A stretch of DNA of 64,000 bases from Actinoplanes sp. KI2 (GTDB lineage Bacteria > Actinomycetota > Actinomycetes > Mycobacteriales > Micromonosporaceae): contig NZ_JAOSZE010000041.1 in NCBI RefSeq assembly GCF_025630775.1, positions 1-64,000 of the forward strand, given 5' to 3'. Each line of letters begins with the position of its first letter. Position 1 is the first letter of the stretch. The notes beneath the pieces are model-generated. The model saw only the letters and a list, made by a program, of their open reading frames with translations, had not been told where the DNA came from and ran no database searches. Positions 27,494 through 36,416 of the stretch are shown here, piece after piece. Made by a program: the position numbers and the translations under genes.

Positions 27494-29395
27494 TCACTCG
27501 CGGGCGGCCAGCAGCGTGATCGGTGCATGGCGGGTGGCGGACCACGAGGTGATCAGGCTGGTGGCGCCCGTAACCAGGAGGGCCACCGCGCACACCGCGC
27601 CGGCCAGGGGCCACGGGACGGCGAGGGTGGCGTGGCCGGTCACCGCCGCGGTGGAGGCTACGGCGGCCGTGTAGGCGCCGGCGGCCGCCAGTGCGCCCAG
27701 CAGCAGGCCGGCGACCGTCACCGCGGACGACTCCAGCAGGGCCGAGCGGATCACCTGGGTGCGGGTGAGGCCGGTGATGCGGGCCTCGGCGAACTCACGG
27801 CGGCGAGCGGCGGCGCCGATCACGACCGAGTTGACCACGCCGATCAGGGCGTACAGGCCGCCCAGGCCCATGATGACCAGCATGATTTTGTCGCTGGTCC
27901 GGGTGCGGTCCTTGGCGTCGGCGGTCAGCCAGTCGTCCGTGGCGGAGACCGCGCCGATCTTCGCCAGGGCGGCGCGGGTGGCGGCCGGGTCGGCGCCGGG
28001 GCGCAGGGTCACGAAGGAGCGGGTGGGTGCCGATCGCAGCAGCGCGGCGGGGGCCACGCCGGGCGGGAGCAGCAGGTCGGCACCGCCGGACATGGTGGTG
28101 GGCACGGCCGCGACGATCGGCAGCTCGCCCAGGTCGAGGCCGGGCAGCTTGATCTGGACGGTGCCGTGCGCGGGGACGTCGCCGCCCGGACCGGCCGCGA
28201 CGGCACTTCCCCGAAGAGGGTCCAAGGTCGAGCCGGCCGAGTGCGCGGCGGCGTAGGCGGCCGGGTCGATCACCAGGACCGAGCCGGTGTCGGTCTCCGC
28301 GTCGTCGCCGTGGCCGGTGGTGAAGGTGGCCGGCAGGTAGGACTCGGTGGAGGCCGTGGCGACCCCGGGGACGGCGGCGATGGCCGCGGCCTCCGGGCCG
28401 ATGGTCTCGACCACCAGGTCCGCGTGGGTCTGGCGGCGCAGCTCCTCGATGCCCGAGGTGGTGAACGACTTGCCGGCCCCGGCCGTGCCGACCACCAGCG
28501 CGACCAGGACGATCAGCGGGGCGGCGACCGAGGAGCTGCGGCGGCGGGCGTCCCACAGGTTCGCCCGGGCCAGGACGCCCGCCGCGCCCGAGCCGGTCGG
28601 CAGCAGGAGGCCGATCAGCGGGACGACCAGCGGGCTGAGCGCGGCGGCGGCGATCGCCGCGGGCAGCGGCACGTTCATCGCCATCGCCGCGCCGCCGTCC
28701 GGTCCGCCGTGCGGGGCGACGATGATCAGGGCGAGCGCGCCGCCGAGGAACAGCAGGCCGGCCAGCCAGCGGGTCACGGTCATCACCCGGGCGGCGTCTC
28801 CGGTCTCGCGCAGCGCCTCGAGCGGGCGCACCCGGGCGGCCCGCCGCGCGGCCACCGTCGCACCGGCCACGGCGAGCACGATGCCGGTGCCGAACGAGAC
28901 CGCCAGGATCCACTCGCGCCACTGCCCCCGGAAGTCGTCGGGCACGAAGCCCATCCGGTGCAGCAGCCAGGTCTGCGCGGCCATCACGACCAGGCCGAGC
29001 GGGACGCCGACCGCCGCGCCGAGGGCGCCGAGCAGCACCGCCTCGCCGAGCAGCAGCCGGCGTACCTGGCCGCGGCCGGCGCCGACCAGGCGCAGCAGGG
29101 CGAGGTCGCGGCGGCGCTGGGCCACGGTGAACGCGAACGTCGAGCTGATGATGAACCCGGCCAGGAACGTCGCGACGCCGAGGATGATGCCCAGCATGGA
29201 GACGACGGCCGCGGTGGCGTCGGTGACCTCCATCCGCTCCGCGGCGCTCAGGCCGGGCGGCGGCTGGTAGGTGGCCGCGGAGATCAGCAGCAGGAGCGAG
29301 GACTGCACCAGCGCGACGCCGAGCGTCACCGAGAGGAACGCGCCGGCGAAAAGCTGCCAGCGCTCGATCAGGCCGGTTCGGATCATCCCGATCAT
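27494..29395 (-). CDS. FtsX-like ABC transporter permease
   Basis: A 633-residue membrane protein with two FtsX-type units. Each has transmembrane helices separated by an extracytoplasmic stretch; the family core appears as SSTFAFTVAQRRRDLALLRL VGAG in the first half and IGAAARRREFAEARITGLTR in the second. A single large extracellular domain lies about residues 290-500. Start ATG 29395 overlaps the ATPase stop. This is a MacB/LolCDE-like type VII ABC system, usually for export or mechanotransmission of peptides, antibiotics or lipoproteins; the substrate is not known. Confidence 0.9.
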   Translation of the reverse strand: MIGMIRTGLIERWQLFAGAFLSVTLGVALVQSSLLLLISAATYQPPPGLSAAERMEVTDATAAVVSMLGIILGVATFLAGFIISSTFAFTVAQRRRDLALLRLVGAGRGQVRRLLLGEAVLLGALGAAVGVPLGLVVMAAQTWLLHRMGFVPDDFRGQWREWILAVSFGTGIVLAVAGATVAARRAARVRPLEALRETGDAARVMTVTRWLAGLLFLGGALALIIVAPHGGPDGGAAMAMNVPLPAAIAAAALSPLVVPLIGLLLPTGSGAAGVLARANLWDARRRSSSVAAPLIVLVALVVGTAGAGKSFTTSGIEELRRQTHADLVVETIGPEAAAIAAVPGVATASTESYLPATFTTGHGDDAETDTGSVLVIDPAAYAAAHSAGSTLDPLRGSAVAAGPGGDVPAHGTVQIKLPGLDLGELPIVAAVPTTMSGGADLLLPPGVAPAALLRSAPTRSFVTLRPGADPAATRAALAKIGAVSATDDWLTADAKDRTRTSDKIMLVIMGLGGLYALIGVVNSVVIGAAARRREFAEARITGLTRTQVIRSALLESSAVTVAGLLLGALAAAGAYTAAVASTAAVTGHATLAVPWPLAGAVCAVALLVTGATSLITSWSATRHAPITLLAARE

Positions 29396-30144
29396 CGCGC
29401 CGCCTCCCAACCGGCGAGCCGGTCGGCGACCTCGCGGGGGCCGGCACCGGTCAGCCGGTCGACCACGCGGCCGTCGCGCAGGAAGATCACCGCGTCGGCG
29501 CGGGCGGCCGCGGCCGGGTCGTGGGTGACCATCACGATGCTCTGGCCGGCGTCGGCCATCTGCCGCATCAGGTCCAGCACCGTACGGGCGGCGGAGGAGT
29601 CGAGTGCGCCGGTGGGCTCGTCGGCGAAGAGCACGTCGGGCCGGGTCACCATGGCTCGGGCGATCGCGACCCGCTGCTGCTGACCGCCGGAGAGCTCGCG
29701 CGGGCGGTGCCGGGCGCGATCGGCGAGGCCGACGGCGGCCAGGGTCTCGCGCACCTCGGAGCCGCGCGGTCGGCGCCCGGCCAGCCGCAGCGGCAGCGCG
29801 ACGTTCTGGGCCGCGGTCAGCGAGCCGATCAGGTTGAAGCTCTGGAAGACGAAGCCGATGCGGGTGCGGCGTAGCGCGGTCAGCTCGCGGTCGCGCGCGG
29901 CGGTCAGGTCGGTGTCGCCGAGCAGGACCTGGCCGGAGTCGACCCGTTCGAGGCCGGCGGCGCAGTGCAGCAAGGTGGACTTGCCGGAGCCGGAGGGACC
30001 CATCACCGCCGTCCATCCGCCGCGCGGAAACTCGACAGTCACGTCGTTCACGGCCCGCACCGCGGCGGCGCCGCGGCCGTAGACCCGGCTCACCCCGCGC
30101 AGCGTCACGGCCGCGTCTGCCCTGGTCATGGTCGTTGTCGTCAT
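29392..30144 (-). CDS. ABC transporter ATP-binding protein (MacB/LolD type)
   Basis: A 250-residue ABC ATPase partnered with the FtsX-like permease. Walker A MGPSGSGKSTLLH, Q-loop FQSFNLIGSLTA, signature LSGGQQQRVAIARA, Walker B VLFADEPTGALD and H-loop VTHDP are all present. The 'SGKSTLLHCAAGLERVDSG' context is typical of LolD/MacB. I chose ATG 30144 (MTTTTMTRAD); an upstream in-frame start adds 31 residues without homology. No adjacent two-component system is seen, although many such exporters have one. Confidence 0.92.
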   Translation of the reverse strand: MTTTTMTRADAAVTLRGVSRVYGRGAAAVRAVNDVTVEFPRGGWTAVMGPSGSGKSTLLHCAAGLERVDSGQVLLGDTDLTAARDRELTALRRTRIGFVFQSFNLIGSLTAAQNVALPLRLAGRRPRGSEVRETLAAVGLADRARHRPRELSGGQQQRVAIARAMVTRPDVLFADEPTGALDSSAARTVLDLMRQMADAGQSIVMVTHDPAAAARADAVIFLRDGRVVDRLTGAGPREVADRLAGWEAAR

Positions 30145-30270
30145 GACTAAGACGCTAGGGTCAGGATCGACGAGAATCGCTACGGCGAGCAGGCGTTTCG
30201 GTGGTGGTGCCAGCACTACCTGAGCACCGCTACTCATGCGCGCCCGACGCCGCTTTCATAGGGTTTCGCC

Positions 30271-30741
30271 ATGGCGAAAAGGCGTAGATGGCCGTGGGTG
30301 GCCGGGCTGATCGTGGTGGTCGCGCTGGGTGCGGGCGCGGCGGTTCTCCTCGTACGGGATCCGCTCCGGCTCCCGGGGGAGCACGACGTCGACGTGTACG
30401 CCGTGGACGACGCCGTGTCCGAACAGGTCACCGAGCCGCCCGGCTTCGTCGGCCGGGCCCTGGGCATGTGTGACGCGGACACCTACTACGCCGAGGACGG
30501 CGACCGGAAGCTGTGCCTGGTGCTGAACGGGCCGCTCGGTCAGGTGCGGGCCACCCGCTCGTCCGGGCAGGTCAAGGTGGCCGCCGACCAGGTCGCCAAG
30601 CTCAGGAGCATGGCCGCTCAGGACACCGGCACCCCGCAGCCGACCACCCGGCTGGTGCTGATGTCCGGCGGCCCGGCGGCCCTGGTCGCGGTCGCCGATC
30701 TGGCCGGCGACGCGGCGGTCAGTGTGCCCGCCCTCGGCTGA
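30271..30741 (+). CDS. Hypothetical secreted or membrane-anchored protein
   Basis: A 156-residue protein of unknown function. The N-terminus MAKRRRWPWVAGLIVVVALG AGAAVLLV (split) is a positively charged signal anchor with one transmembrane helix. The outside domain contains two cysteines (ALGMCDADTYY and KLCLVLNG) that could form a disulfide. It is divergent from the ABC genes and has no visible partner. Confidence 0.6.
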   Translation: MAKRRRWPWVAGLIVVVALGAGAAVLLVRDPLRLPGEHDVDVYAVDDAVSEQVTEPPGFVGRALGMCDADTYYAEDGDRKLCLVLNGPLGQVRATRSSGQVKVAADQVAKLRSMAAQDTGTPQPTTRLVLMSGGPAALVAVADLAGDAAVSVPALG

Positions 30742-30838
30742 TACGTGACACTTGCCGCACTAACCGTGCACAGCACGTCACATTGCGCGGTCGGGGAGGC
30801 GGTGGTGATACTTGGGGTCCCGCTATGAGGTGACTCCC

Positions 30839-31744
30839 ATGACGGACGATCTCTCCGGCCGGAAGGCGTTTGCCGACGCCCTGGCCAGGCTCCGGACGAG
30901 CCGAGGACTGAACAAGAAGACGCTGGCCAGGATGATGGGCTTCGACCCGTCCTACGTCAGCCACGTGGAGAACGGGCGGCACCGGCCGACGTGCGAGTTC
31001 GCCGCCCGCGCCGACGCCGTGCTGCAGACGAACGGCGAGCTCGCGGCGGCCTTCGACGCCTTCCTCGCCGAGACCCAGACGCAGGACGGGCCGTCCCCGC
31101 GCACCACCCGCGCCGCCGCGCGGATGCGGGCCGGCCTGGTGGTTCGCCGCGAGGATTCGCAGCTGACCCTGACCGAGGACGGCTACTACCACATCCGCAT
31201 CCTGCGCGACGTGCACAACGCCGGCGACCAGCCGGTGACCCGCTTCCCGGTGCGCATCGACGCCGACGCGCACCCGGCCGACCCGCACCTGTCCCGCACG
31301 TTCTACCGGGACAATCCGATCACGCTCACCGAACTGGACTTCCGGGCCACCTTCGACGGCGAGCCGTCCCGGTGGGAGCTGGTCGAGGATCGCGACGCGT
31401 ACAAGAAGATCTATATCTGGTTCGAGCCGCGCGGCCTGCCCGCGCCGATCTACCCGGGCCACTCGGCCACGCTCGTCTGCTCCTACCGCGTGCACGCCGC
31501 CAAGTGGGGCAACTGGTTCGAGCGCGAGATCCGCTGGCCCACCGAGCGGCTGTCGGTGCACCTGCGCTTCCCGGTGCGCCTCGGGGTCAGCCTGACCGGC
31601 CGCGAGGTGACCTGGGGCGGCGACCGCACCCTGCCGTCCCCGCCCACCGCCGCGACCCGCGACGGCGTGACCGACTTCAGCTGGAGCACGACCGTGCCCC
31701 CGCTGACGAACCAATACCACTTCGACTGGCAACTGGCCGCATAG
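30839..31744 (+). CDS. XRE-family helix-turn-helix protein, island integration target
   Basis: A 301-residue protein. Residues 5-70 form an XRE/HTH_3 DNA-binding domain (RTSRGLNKKTLARMMGFDPS YVSHVENG in two blocks). The C-terminal ~200 residues form a conserved actinobacterial domain of unknown function ending in NQYHFDWQLAA. The ATG at 30839 follows GAGGTGA. The final ten codons overlap a 23-bp direct repeat whose second copy (40931-40953) also encodes YHFDWQLAA and a stop, with different synonymous codons. The gene is therefore the attachment site of the downstream island, and its C-terminus here was supplied by the element. Confidence 0.88.
   Translation: MTDDLSGRKAFADALARLRTSRGLNKKTLARMMGFDPSYVSHVENGRHRPTCEFAARADAVLQTNGELAAAFDAFLAETQTQDGPSPRTTRAAARMRAGLVVRREDSQLTLTEDGYYHIRILRDVHNAGDQPVTRFPVRIDADAHPADPHLSRTFYRDNPITLTELDFRATFDGEPSRWELVEDRDAYKKIYIWFEPRGLPAPIYPGHSATLVCSYRVHAAKWGNWFEREIRWPTERLSVHLRFPVRLGVSLTGREVTWGGDRTLPSPPTAATRDGVTDFSWSTTVPPLTNQYHFDWQLAA
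31715..31737 (+). repeat. attL: left 23-bp attachment repeat
   Basis: This 23-base stretch, starting TACCACTTCGAC and ending TGGCAACTGGC, is identical to 40931-40953. It lies within the last codons of the XRE-family gene. Bases just beyond it differ (CGCATAG here, GGCGTAG at the right), yet both encode Ala-Ala-stop or its equivalent. Confidence 0.9.
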
Positions 31745-31783
31745 GGGCCCAGGTCGTCATTCAGCATCGCCGCGCTGAGCTGG

Positions 31784-32010
31784 GTAAACGTTGGTGGCAG
31801 CAGGTGTTGTTGGTCAACGTTGGTGAACCTCTGACGGCCTGGGGACGGCCTGAGGGGCTTGGAGTGCCCTCGACCACCTCATGCCCGAGGAGTCATCCCG
31901 GTCGCCTGGGCTTCGCCATGCTGGACCACTGCCTGGGCGTCAAATAGCCCCACCGTTTGACGCCCAGGCAGTGGTCTGGCATCCCTCGGGCAGGCGGGCG
32001 GGATGACTCC
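31784..32010. other. Non-coding left end of the island with strong hairpins
   Basis: The 510-base gap 31745-32254 holds no supported gene. It contains the direct repeat AACGTTGGTG at 31787-31796 and 31816-31825 (29 bp apart), and a perfect 21-bp inverted repeat (31924-31944 with 31956-31976, 11-base loop). The sequences TGCCCGAGG and GGAGTCATCCCG (31882-31900) recur as reverse complements at 31984-32010, in an order that would cross-pair. The direct repeats could be recombinase arm sites and the hairpin a terminator; both readings are inference. Confidence 0.6.
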
Positions 32011-32254
32011 GACCGCTACCCCTCACTACCTGACGGCCTCGCCTCCGGCATCCTGGGAGCCTGCCTGTCCGGCGAGGACTGGTGTTCGCGGTGCTCTACA
32101 GTGGGCGACCCTAGCTAGAGCCCATACTGCGGCGTTCGCTGCGCGTCTGCCGTTGCCCGCTCCGGGTCTCAATGCCCGAGGGGTGGCACCCCTCCAGGTG
32201 TCTCACCTAAACGGCCGGGGTGGGCGACGGCCAAGTAGCAAGTAACGTCTCCGT

Positions 32255-33304
32255 GTGGCCGTGGAAGTGATTAACGACAGATACGAGGTTTTGCGACGGC
32301 TTGGTTCTGGCGGCATGGGGGACGTCTGGCTGGCTGTTGATACTCTGCTGGGTCGAAATGTCGCCATCAAGTTCGTAGGCGAAAGAGAACTGAGGGAAAC
32401 GCCAGGAGCGCGGGAAGTTCTACGTGACGAGGCCAAGGCGCTGGGCAGTTTGCTCGGAAACCCGCAGGTTGTGAGTTTGGTAGACCTGATAGAGGTTGGC
32501 ACGCCCTTGCATGACGGGCCGGCCCTTGTGATGGAGTATGTCGAGGGCTGCAACTTGGCGGAATGGATTACTATCTATGCCCCTCGACTGGACGACCGAA
32601 CTCGGCAGGTCACGGGACTGTACATCGCGCTTGAGGTAATCCAAGCGAATCATGCGGCGCACGGGCGGGGAATTCTTCATCGTGACATCAAGCCGCTTAA
32701 CGTTCTTATTTCGACGGAAGGCCGGGTTAAGGTCACCGACTTTGGACTGGCGCGAGTGATCGAGGAGATCACACGCACTCACACGATGAGGGCCCGCCAG
32801 ACTCCGTTATACGCGGCACCTGAGCAGTGGCGGGAAGAAAAATCGGATGCGACGACGGACGTGTACCAGCTGGCTGCAACTCTCTATCATCTCTTAGCGG
32901 GGAGGCCAGCTAATGAGGGAAACGGATTGTGGGGTCTATACCGCTGGCTGGAGTCAGGGACACCGGTGCCCCTATCCGAGCGAGACCCCACACTTGATGC
33001 TGAGGTCGCCGCTGCTATCACAAAAGGCCTCAACCGCGAGCGGACGGAACGCGGCACCTTGTGGTCGATTTTTGACTCAATTTCAAAGGCATTGATGAAG
33101 CCTTATCGGGTGGTTTTCGACGCAAGCAAGTGCACCGAGGAGAAGATTGAGAGAATATTTGCACTGACAGATATCAACATAGAAACACTCAAGCAGCCAG
33201 CGGCAGATCGTGCTGGCACGAGGTTCCCAAACCCAACGGAGGCTGCACAAGAGATAATTGCAGCTACCCTTGTCGGTGCGGAATGCTTTCTTCACGACGT
33301 TTGA
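32255..33304 (+). CDS. Serine/threonine protein kinase (Hanks type)
   Basis: A 349-residue soluble kinase. The glycine loop GSGGMGDV is at 17-24, ATP-binding Lys39 in VAIK, alpha-C Glu in RDEAKAL, the catalytic loop HRDIKPLNVL with Asp144, DFG at 162-164 and APE at 188-190, so it should be active. The kinase core ends near residue 270; the last 80 residues (FDASKCTEEKIERIFALTDI and beyond) are an unrecognised domain. There is no transmembrane helix or PASTA repeat. The gene is clearly less GC-rich than its surroundings and lies first in the island, consistent with horizontal transfer. The start is GTG at 32255. Confidence 0.92.
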   Translation: MAVEVINDRYEVLRRLGSGGMGDVWLAVDTLLGRNVAIKFVGERELRETPGAREVLRDEAKALGSLLGNPQVVSLVDLIEVGTPLHDGPALVMEYVEGCNLAEWITIYAPRLDDRTRQVTGLYIALEVIQANHAAHGRGILHRDIKPLNVLISTEGRVKVTDFGLARVIEEITRTHTMRARQTPLYAAPEQWREEKSDATTDVYQLAATLYHLLAGRPANEGNGLWGLYRWLESGTPVPLSERDPTLDAEVAAAITKGLNRERTERGTLWSIFDSISKALMKPYRVVFDASKCTEEKIERIFALTDINIETLKQPAADRAGTRFPNPTEAAQEIIAATLVGAECFLHDV

Positions 33305-33382
33305 TCAGCCCCGTTCGCCCCTCGCCAGGGCGGTCCGGGCTTCTCTGTATTCGTCGCGCCTGCCGTCGGGGCTGAAACCGCC

Positions 33383-33435
33383 GGTGGCTTCGTTCGCGAG
33401 TTTGGGCGCCAGATGTTCGCGACTTTCGGCACCAC
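33383..33435. repeat. Inverted repeat copy A (partner at 36083-36134)
   Basis: About 52 bases here are close to the reverse complement of 36083-36134, including the exact 23-base core around CGAGTTTGGGCGCCAGATGT. In the matching orientation both copies could encode a VVPK..IWRPNSRTKP peptide, suggesting a dispersed element. The rest of the gap 33305-33732 shows no gene I can support. Confidence 0.7.
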
Positions 33436-33732
33436 TCTGCTGGCACCGGTCGCCGCAATGTTTGTGAGAACCGGCACCACTTGCGGATCTTGACGCGCGG
33501 GTGGCGCCGACGGTTCCTCAGGAGCCCGCTCACGCTGCGTGCAAGCGATCACGAAGCCGCTCCGAGCGTTCATGCGCGGATCTGCCGAGTTGAGTGCGTT
33601 GCGCTGACGGCTGTATCGGCACGGGTGTGACGTTCATTCAAACGTCTGCGACGTCATGGGAGCCCCACTTAGGATTCGACGGAAACCCGACGCATTTGAA
33701 CCGGCTTCCTTCAATTCGAGGGGAATTTGCCC

Positions 33733-34251
33733 GTGAGCGAACGGCTGGCGGACATCGCCACCACGACGATCCTCGACCACAAGATGTTTGGACTGGAGGA
33801 TGTGATCGGGGAGGGTTCCGGCGACTTCGGAAATGGCTGGGTCAACGCCGGGCATCACTCTCTCTGGGTGCGCACCCCATATGACAACTCGGACGCGGTC
33901 CTAAGGCTCGAAGAGTGGGACGGTGAGCCAGGCTCGGCGCCGGACGACGATCTCGGGCCGTGGGACGACGTCGTAGCGGTAAGCATGGAGTACGTAGGGC
34001 AAAACGAAACCATCGCGATCAACCAGGTCACGGCCGGACCACAGGACAGCGGATTTGCCCTCAGCAGGCCCGGCCGCTACCACGTCCGCGCGGCATGCCG
34101 GAACGGCCGCGAAGCCCAACAGGCCTACCTCGACGTGCTGGCTCGGTTCGATGAAGCGGACTGGAACAGCGAAGCCTGCCGGCAAATGATGGATGAAATC
34201 GACATCAAGGAGGAGTTCCTCATTCAGTTCTGGCCGGCCGAGAGCGAATGA
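33733..34251 (+). CDS. Hypothetical protein
   Basis: A 172-residue acidic cytoplasmic protein of unknown function. GTG 33733 is preceded by AGGGGA; an upstream in-frame TTG is less likely. The C-terminal pattern GRYHVRAACRNGREA... followed by EEFLIQFWPA resembles a group of actinobacterial hypothetical proteins; I cannot name a family or function. It follows the kinase in the same direction after 428 bases, so it probably has its own promoter. Confidence 0.6.
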   Translation: MSERLADIATTTILDHKMFGLEDVIGEGSGDFGNGWVNAGHHSLWVRTPYDNSDAVLRLEEWDGEPGSAPDDDLGPWDDVVAVSMEYVGQNETIAINQVTAGPQDSGFALSRPGRYHVRAACRNGREAQQAYLDVLARFDEADWNSEACRQMMDEIDIKEEFLIQFWPAESE

Positions 34252-34407
34252 CGGGTCGCCTGTAGTGGCGCAGGAGCATGCGCTCTTCTGCCGCCGATGG
34301 TGCGCACCAGGCAGCGGCGAACGGTCACGCACGGTGATCGGCCGACCTGGTGTCCGATGCCCTGAACTGCCGATGTGCGGACGCCGGGCCGGGCCTGGCC
34401 GTGTCAG

Positions 34408-35505
34408 TCACAGCAGGCCGCGCTCGCGTAGTTGGGAGAGCCTGTCCGGCGGCAGGCAGTCGGCTAGGTTCCGCTCCAGGTCGACCAGCTCGAGGTCGAC
34501 CGGGTAGACCACGAAGTCTTCGGCGACAGGCAGCGTGTCCGACCAGTCGCGGAGATTGAGCTGCGCCGCCACCGCGCACAACAGCCGCCGGCCCACCTCG
34601 GATCCGGTGTTGGCATCTAGGTCACCGGCGTTGAGCAGGGCGAGTTCCTGTCGTACCAGCCGCACGGATTCCACGTCGTCGAGGTCGACATCGGTACTGG
34701 CCTCGAAGTCGGCCGGCGACCATGCCGCCCGAGTATCGATCGCCGCCAGGGCGGCGCGCTCGTCTTCAGTGGCCCCATGGAGTTCGAAGGACAGCGCGTC
34801 CGATCGGTAGTAGCTCAGCGCGACGCAGGCGGCGGGGCCGTCGAGCATCAGGCGCGCCACAGCGTCTGGGATCAGCGACAGGAACGCGTCCTCGATCGTC
34901 CGGCACACCGCTTCGAGGTCGAATCCGGGCGGCGGCCGCTCATAGCGCACCTCGGAGCGACGGCCTACGACCTCCACGAGTCGGACGAGACCGCGGTCGT
35001 CGTGCTCCGCCGTCAGCACTGAAGGCGCCCGGCCGTTGTGCTCGATCTCGACGCGGCTGATACGTCCACCGGAGTATTCGTACAACTCCCGCCCCCAGCC
35101 GCCCCGCGCGACCATGTCGACCGAGCGCATCAACCCGTCCACGAAACGGTACTCGTGCAGGTAGATGGGCCCGTCCGCATCGAAGTGCGCCGCCTCGACA
35201 ACGTCGCCGTTGTGGCTGACGAACGTCTCGTAGTACAGGCGGCCGTTGAGAAAGCCGCTGTACTCCTCGATAACCACCGCATGGCCGTCGACGTCGAACC
35301 CGATGCGCAGAACATCCCGATCCACCGGCGGCCTGGCGGCCAACCGGCGGCCGGCCTTGAGCAGGTCCCGTTCGAAGTGCAACGGACGAAGATCAAGGCC
35401 CGGCCAGGTGTACCAGTCCCAGCGCCCGACGAGCGCGGTCGCCGCTTCCTTTCGGGAGTCGTACTCGCCAGCGAGCTGGCCAAACCGCGCAGCAAGATCG
35501 GACAC
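34408..35505 (-). CDS. Hypothetical protein
   Basis: A 365-residue cytoplasmic protein without recognisable motifs. The first third carries repeated beta-hairpin-like segments (RIGFDVDGHAVVIEEYSGFL, YYETFVSHNG, YLHEYRFVDGLM) that look like a YD-type strand pattern; the C-terminal part is helical and acidic. The GTG at 35505 (VSDLAARFGQ) is chosen because the 39 residues before it are of poor quality and read into repeats; AGGAT lies upstream. Such island proteins often turn out to be immunity or toxin-related, but nothing here proves it. Confidence 0.55.
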   Translation of the reverse strand: MSDLAARFGQLAGEYDSRKEAATALVGRWDWYTWPGLDLRPLHFERDLLKAGRRLAARPPVDRDVLRIGFDVDGHAVVIEEYSGFLNGRLYYETFVSHNGDVVEAAHFDADGPIYLHEYRFVDGLMRSVDMVARGGWGRELYEYSGGRISRVEIEHNGRAPSVLTAEHDDRGLVRLVEVVGRRSEVRYERPPPGFDLEAVCRTIEDAFLSLIPDAVARLMLDGPAACVALSYYRSDALSFELHGATEDERAALAAIDTRAAWSPADFEASTDVDLDDVESVRLVRQELALLNAGDLDANTGSEVGRRLLCAVAAQLNLRDWSDTLPVAEDFVVYPVDLELVDLERNLADCLPPDRLSQLRERGLL

Positions 35506-35666
35506 GTTCGGGATCCTACTGGTGGCCTCGCCGGATCGTTCGCCGCGCACATCCGGATTTGCCGCCGTCCGTGCGCGCAAGGCAGGCGAGCCCGTGACAT
35601 GCGGAGGGTTATGCCCGTGCATGCCGTTTCAGGCGCCGACTTGCGAGCCGACCTGCGCGTACGCGG

Positions 35667-35951
35667 TCAATCAGGCCATTCATCCTCGTAGCTATAACCC
35701 TGTGCTGACAGCACTTCTCGCAGCCGCTCATTCCACGCGTCCTCATCGGGGTCGCTCCAGCGATGTTCCTGGGGGCACTGCCAGTTCGGCGGCCGCTCGG
35801 GAGCAAGGCAGCCGCCGAGCGCCAGCCGCCCATCTGCAGCAGCCTCGGCTGCCTCTGGAACAGGCAGACCGAAGAGCAGCGGTACACCCGGGGCACCGCA
35901 CTCGGGACAGACGGGAGTCACCCATCGGACGGTACTCGGCGGCATCCTCAT
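35667..35951 (-). CDS. Small zinc-ribbon-like hypothetical protein
   Basis: A 94-residue protein with two cysteine pairs: CPECGAPGVPLLFGLPVPEA near the N-terminus, then GGCLAPERPPNWQCPQEHRW. Four Cys or Cys/His residues with this spacing suggest a structural zinc site. Similar short actinobacterial proteins exist without known function. ATG 35951 is preferred; ATG 35945 or a start at 35984 are alternatives. Confidence 0.6.
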   Translation of the reverse strand: MRMPPSTVRWVTPVCPECGAPGVPLLFGLPVPEAAEAAADGRLALGGCLAPERPPNWQCPQEHRWSDPDEDAWNERLREVLSAQGYSYEDEWPD

Positions 35952-36082
35952 CTGCCGCGGACAAGGCGTGTCGGTCCCAGCCACCCGTCACCGTGCGTGA
36001 ACGATGGGCCGACCTACGACGCCTGAGCGGGTCTCGCTTGGGTGGAGCCCAAACTCGCGAGCATCGAAATAGTTGAGATCTC

Positions 36083-36134
36083 GGTGGTGCCGAAACTCAG
36101 CGACATCTGGCGCCCAAACTCGCGAACAAAACCA
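36083..36134. repeat. Inverted repeat copy B (partner at 33383-33435)
   Basis: Reverse-complement partner of the copy upstream of the hypothetical gene. CCCAAACTCGCGA also occurs as a direct repeat at 36048 and 36113. The remainder of the gap 35952-36416 holds GC-rich sequence without a supported gene, then the left end of the IS481 element. Confidence 0.7.
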
Positions 36135-36416
36135 CGCCGGGGTGCCGCCCGGGCGCTTGCGCCAAGGGCGGCGGGGCCCCGAGCGGCGGGCGTTTCAGCC
36201 CGGCCCTGCACGGCGGCGCGAGCGGCCCGCGAGCGGGCCGCCTTGAACCCGTACAGAAACTTCTCACATGCACTGGCCGACTGTCTTTGTCCCGTCACGG
36301 CTGATGCTTGACACTCGTGTCCCACCTGATGCTTGACATGATCACCGTTCGGCTTCTTGATCACGTGCTGTTGCGGCAGCGCGAGGGTCAGGGAGCCGGG
36401 ATTGGCACTGGTGGGA

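Noticed and set aside
27527-29683. 718-codon plus-strand frame
   Set aside because: Antisense to the FtsX-like permease and ABC ATPase, both with clear motifs.
36042-36311. Short plus-strand gene containing WRPNSRTKP
   Set aside because: It consists of the dispersed repeat plus low-complexity Ala/Arg sequence; better explained as repeat DNA.
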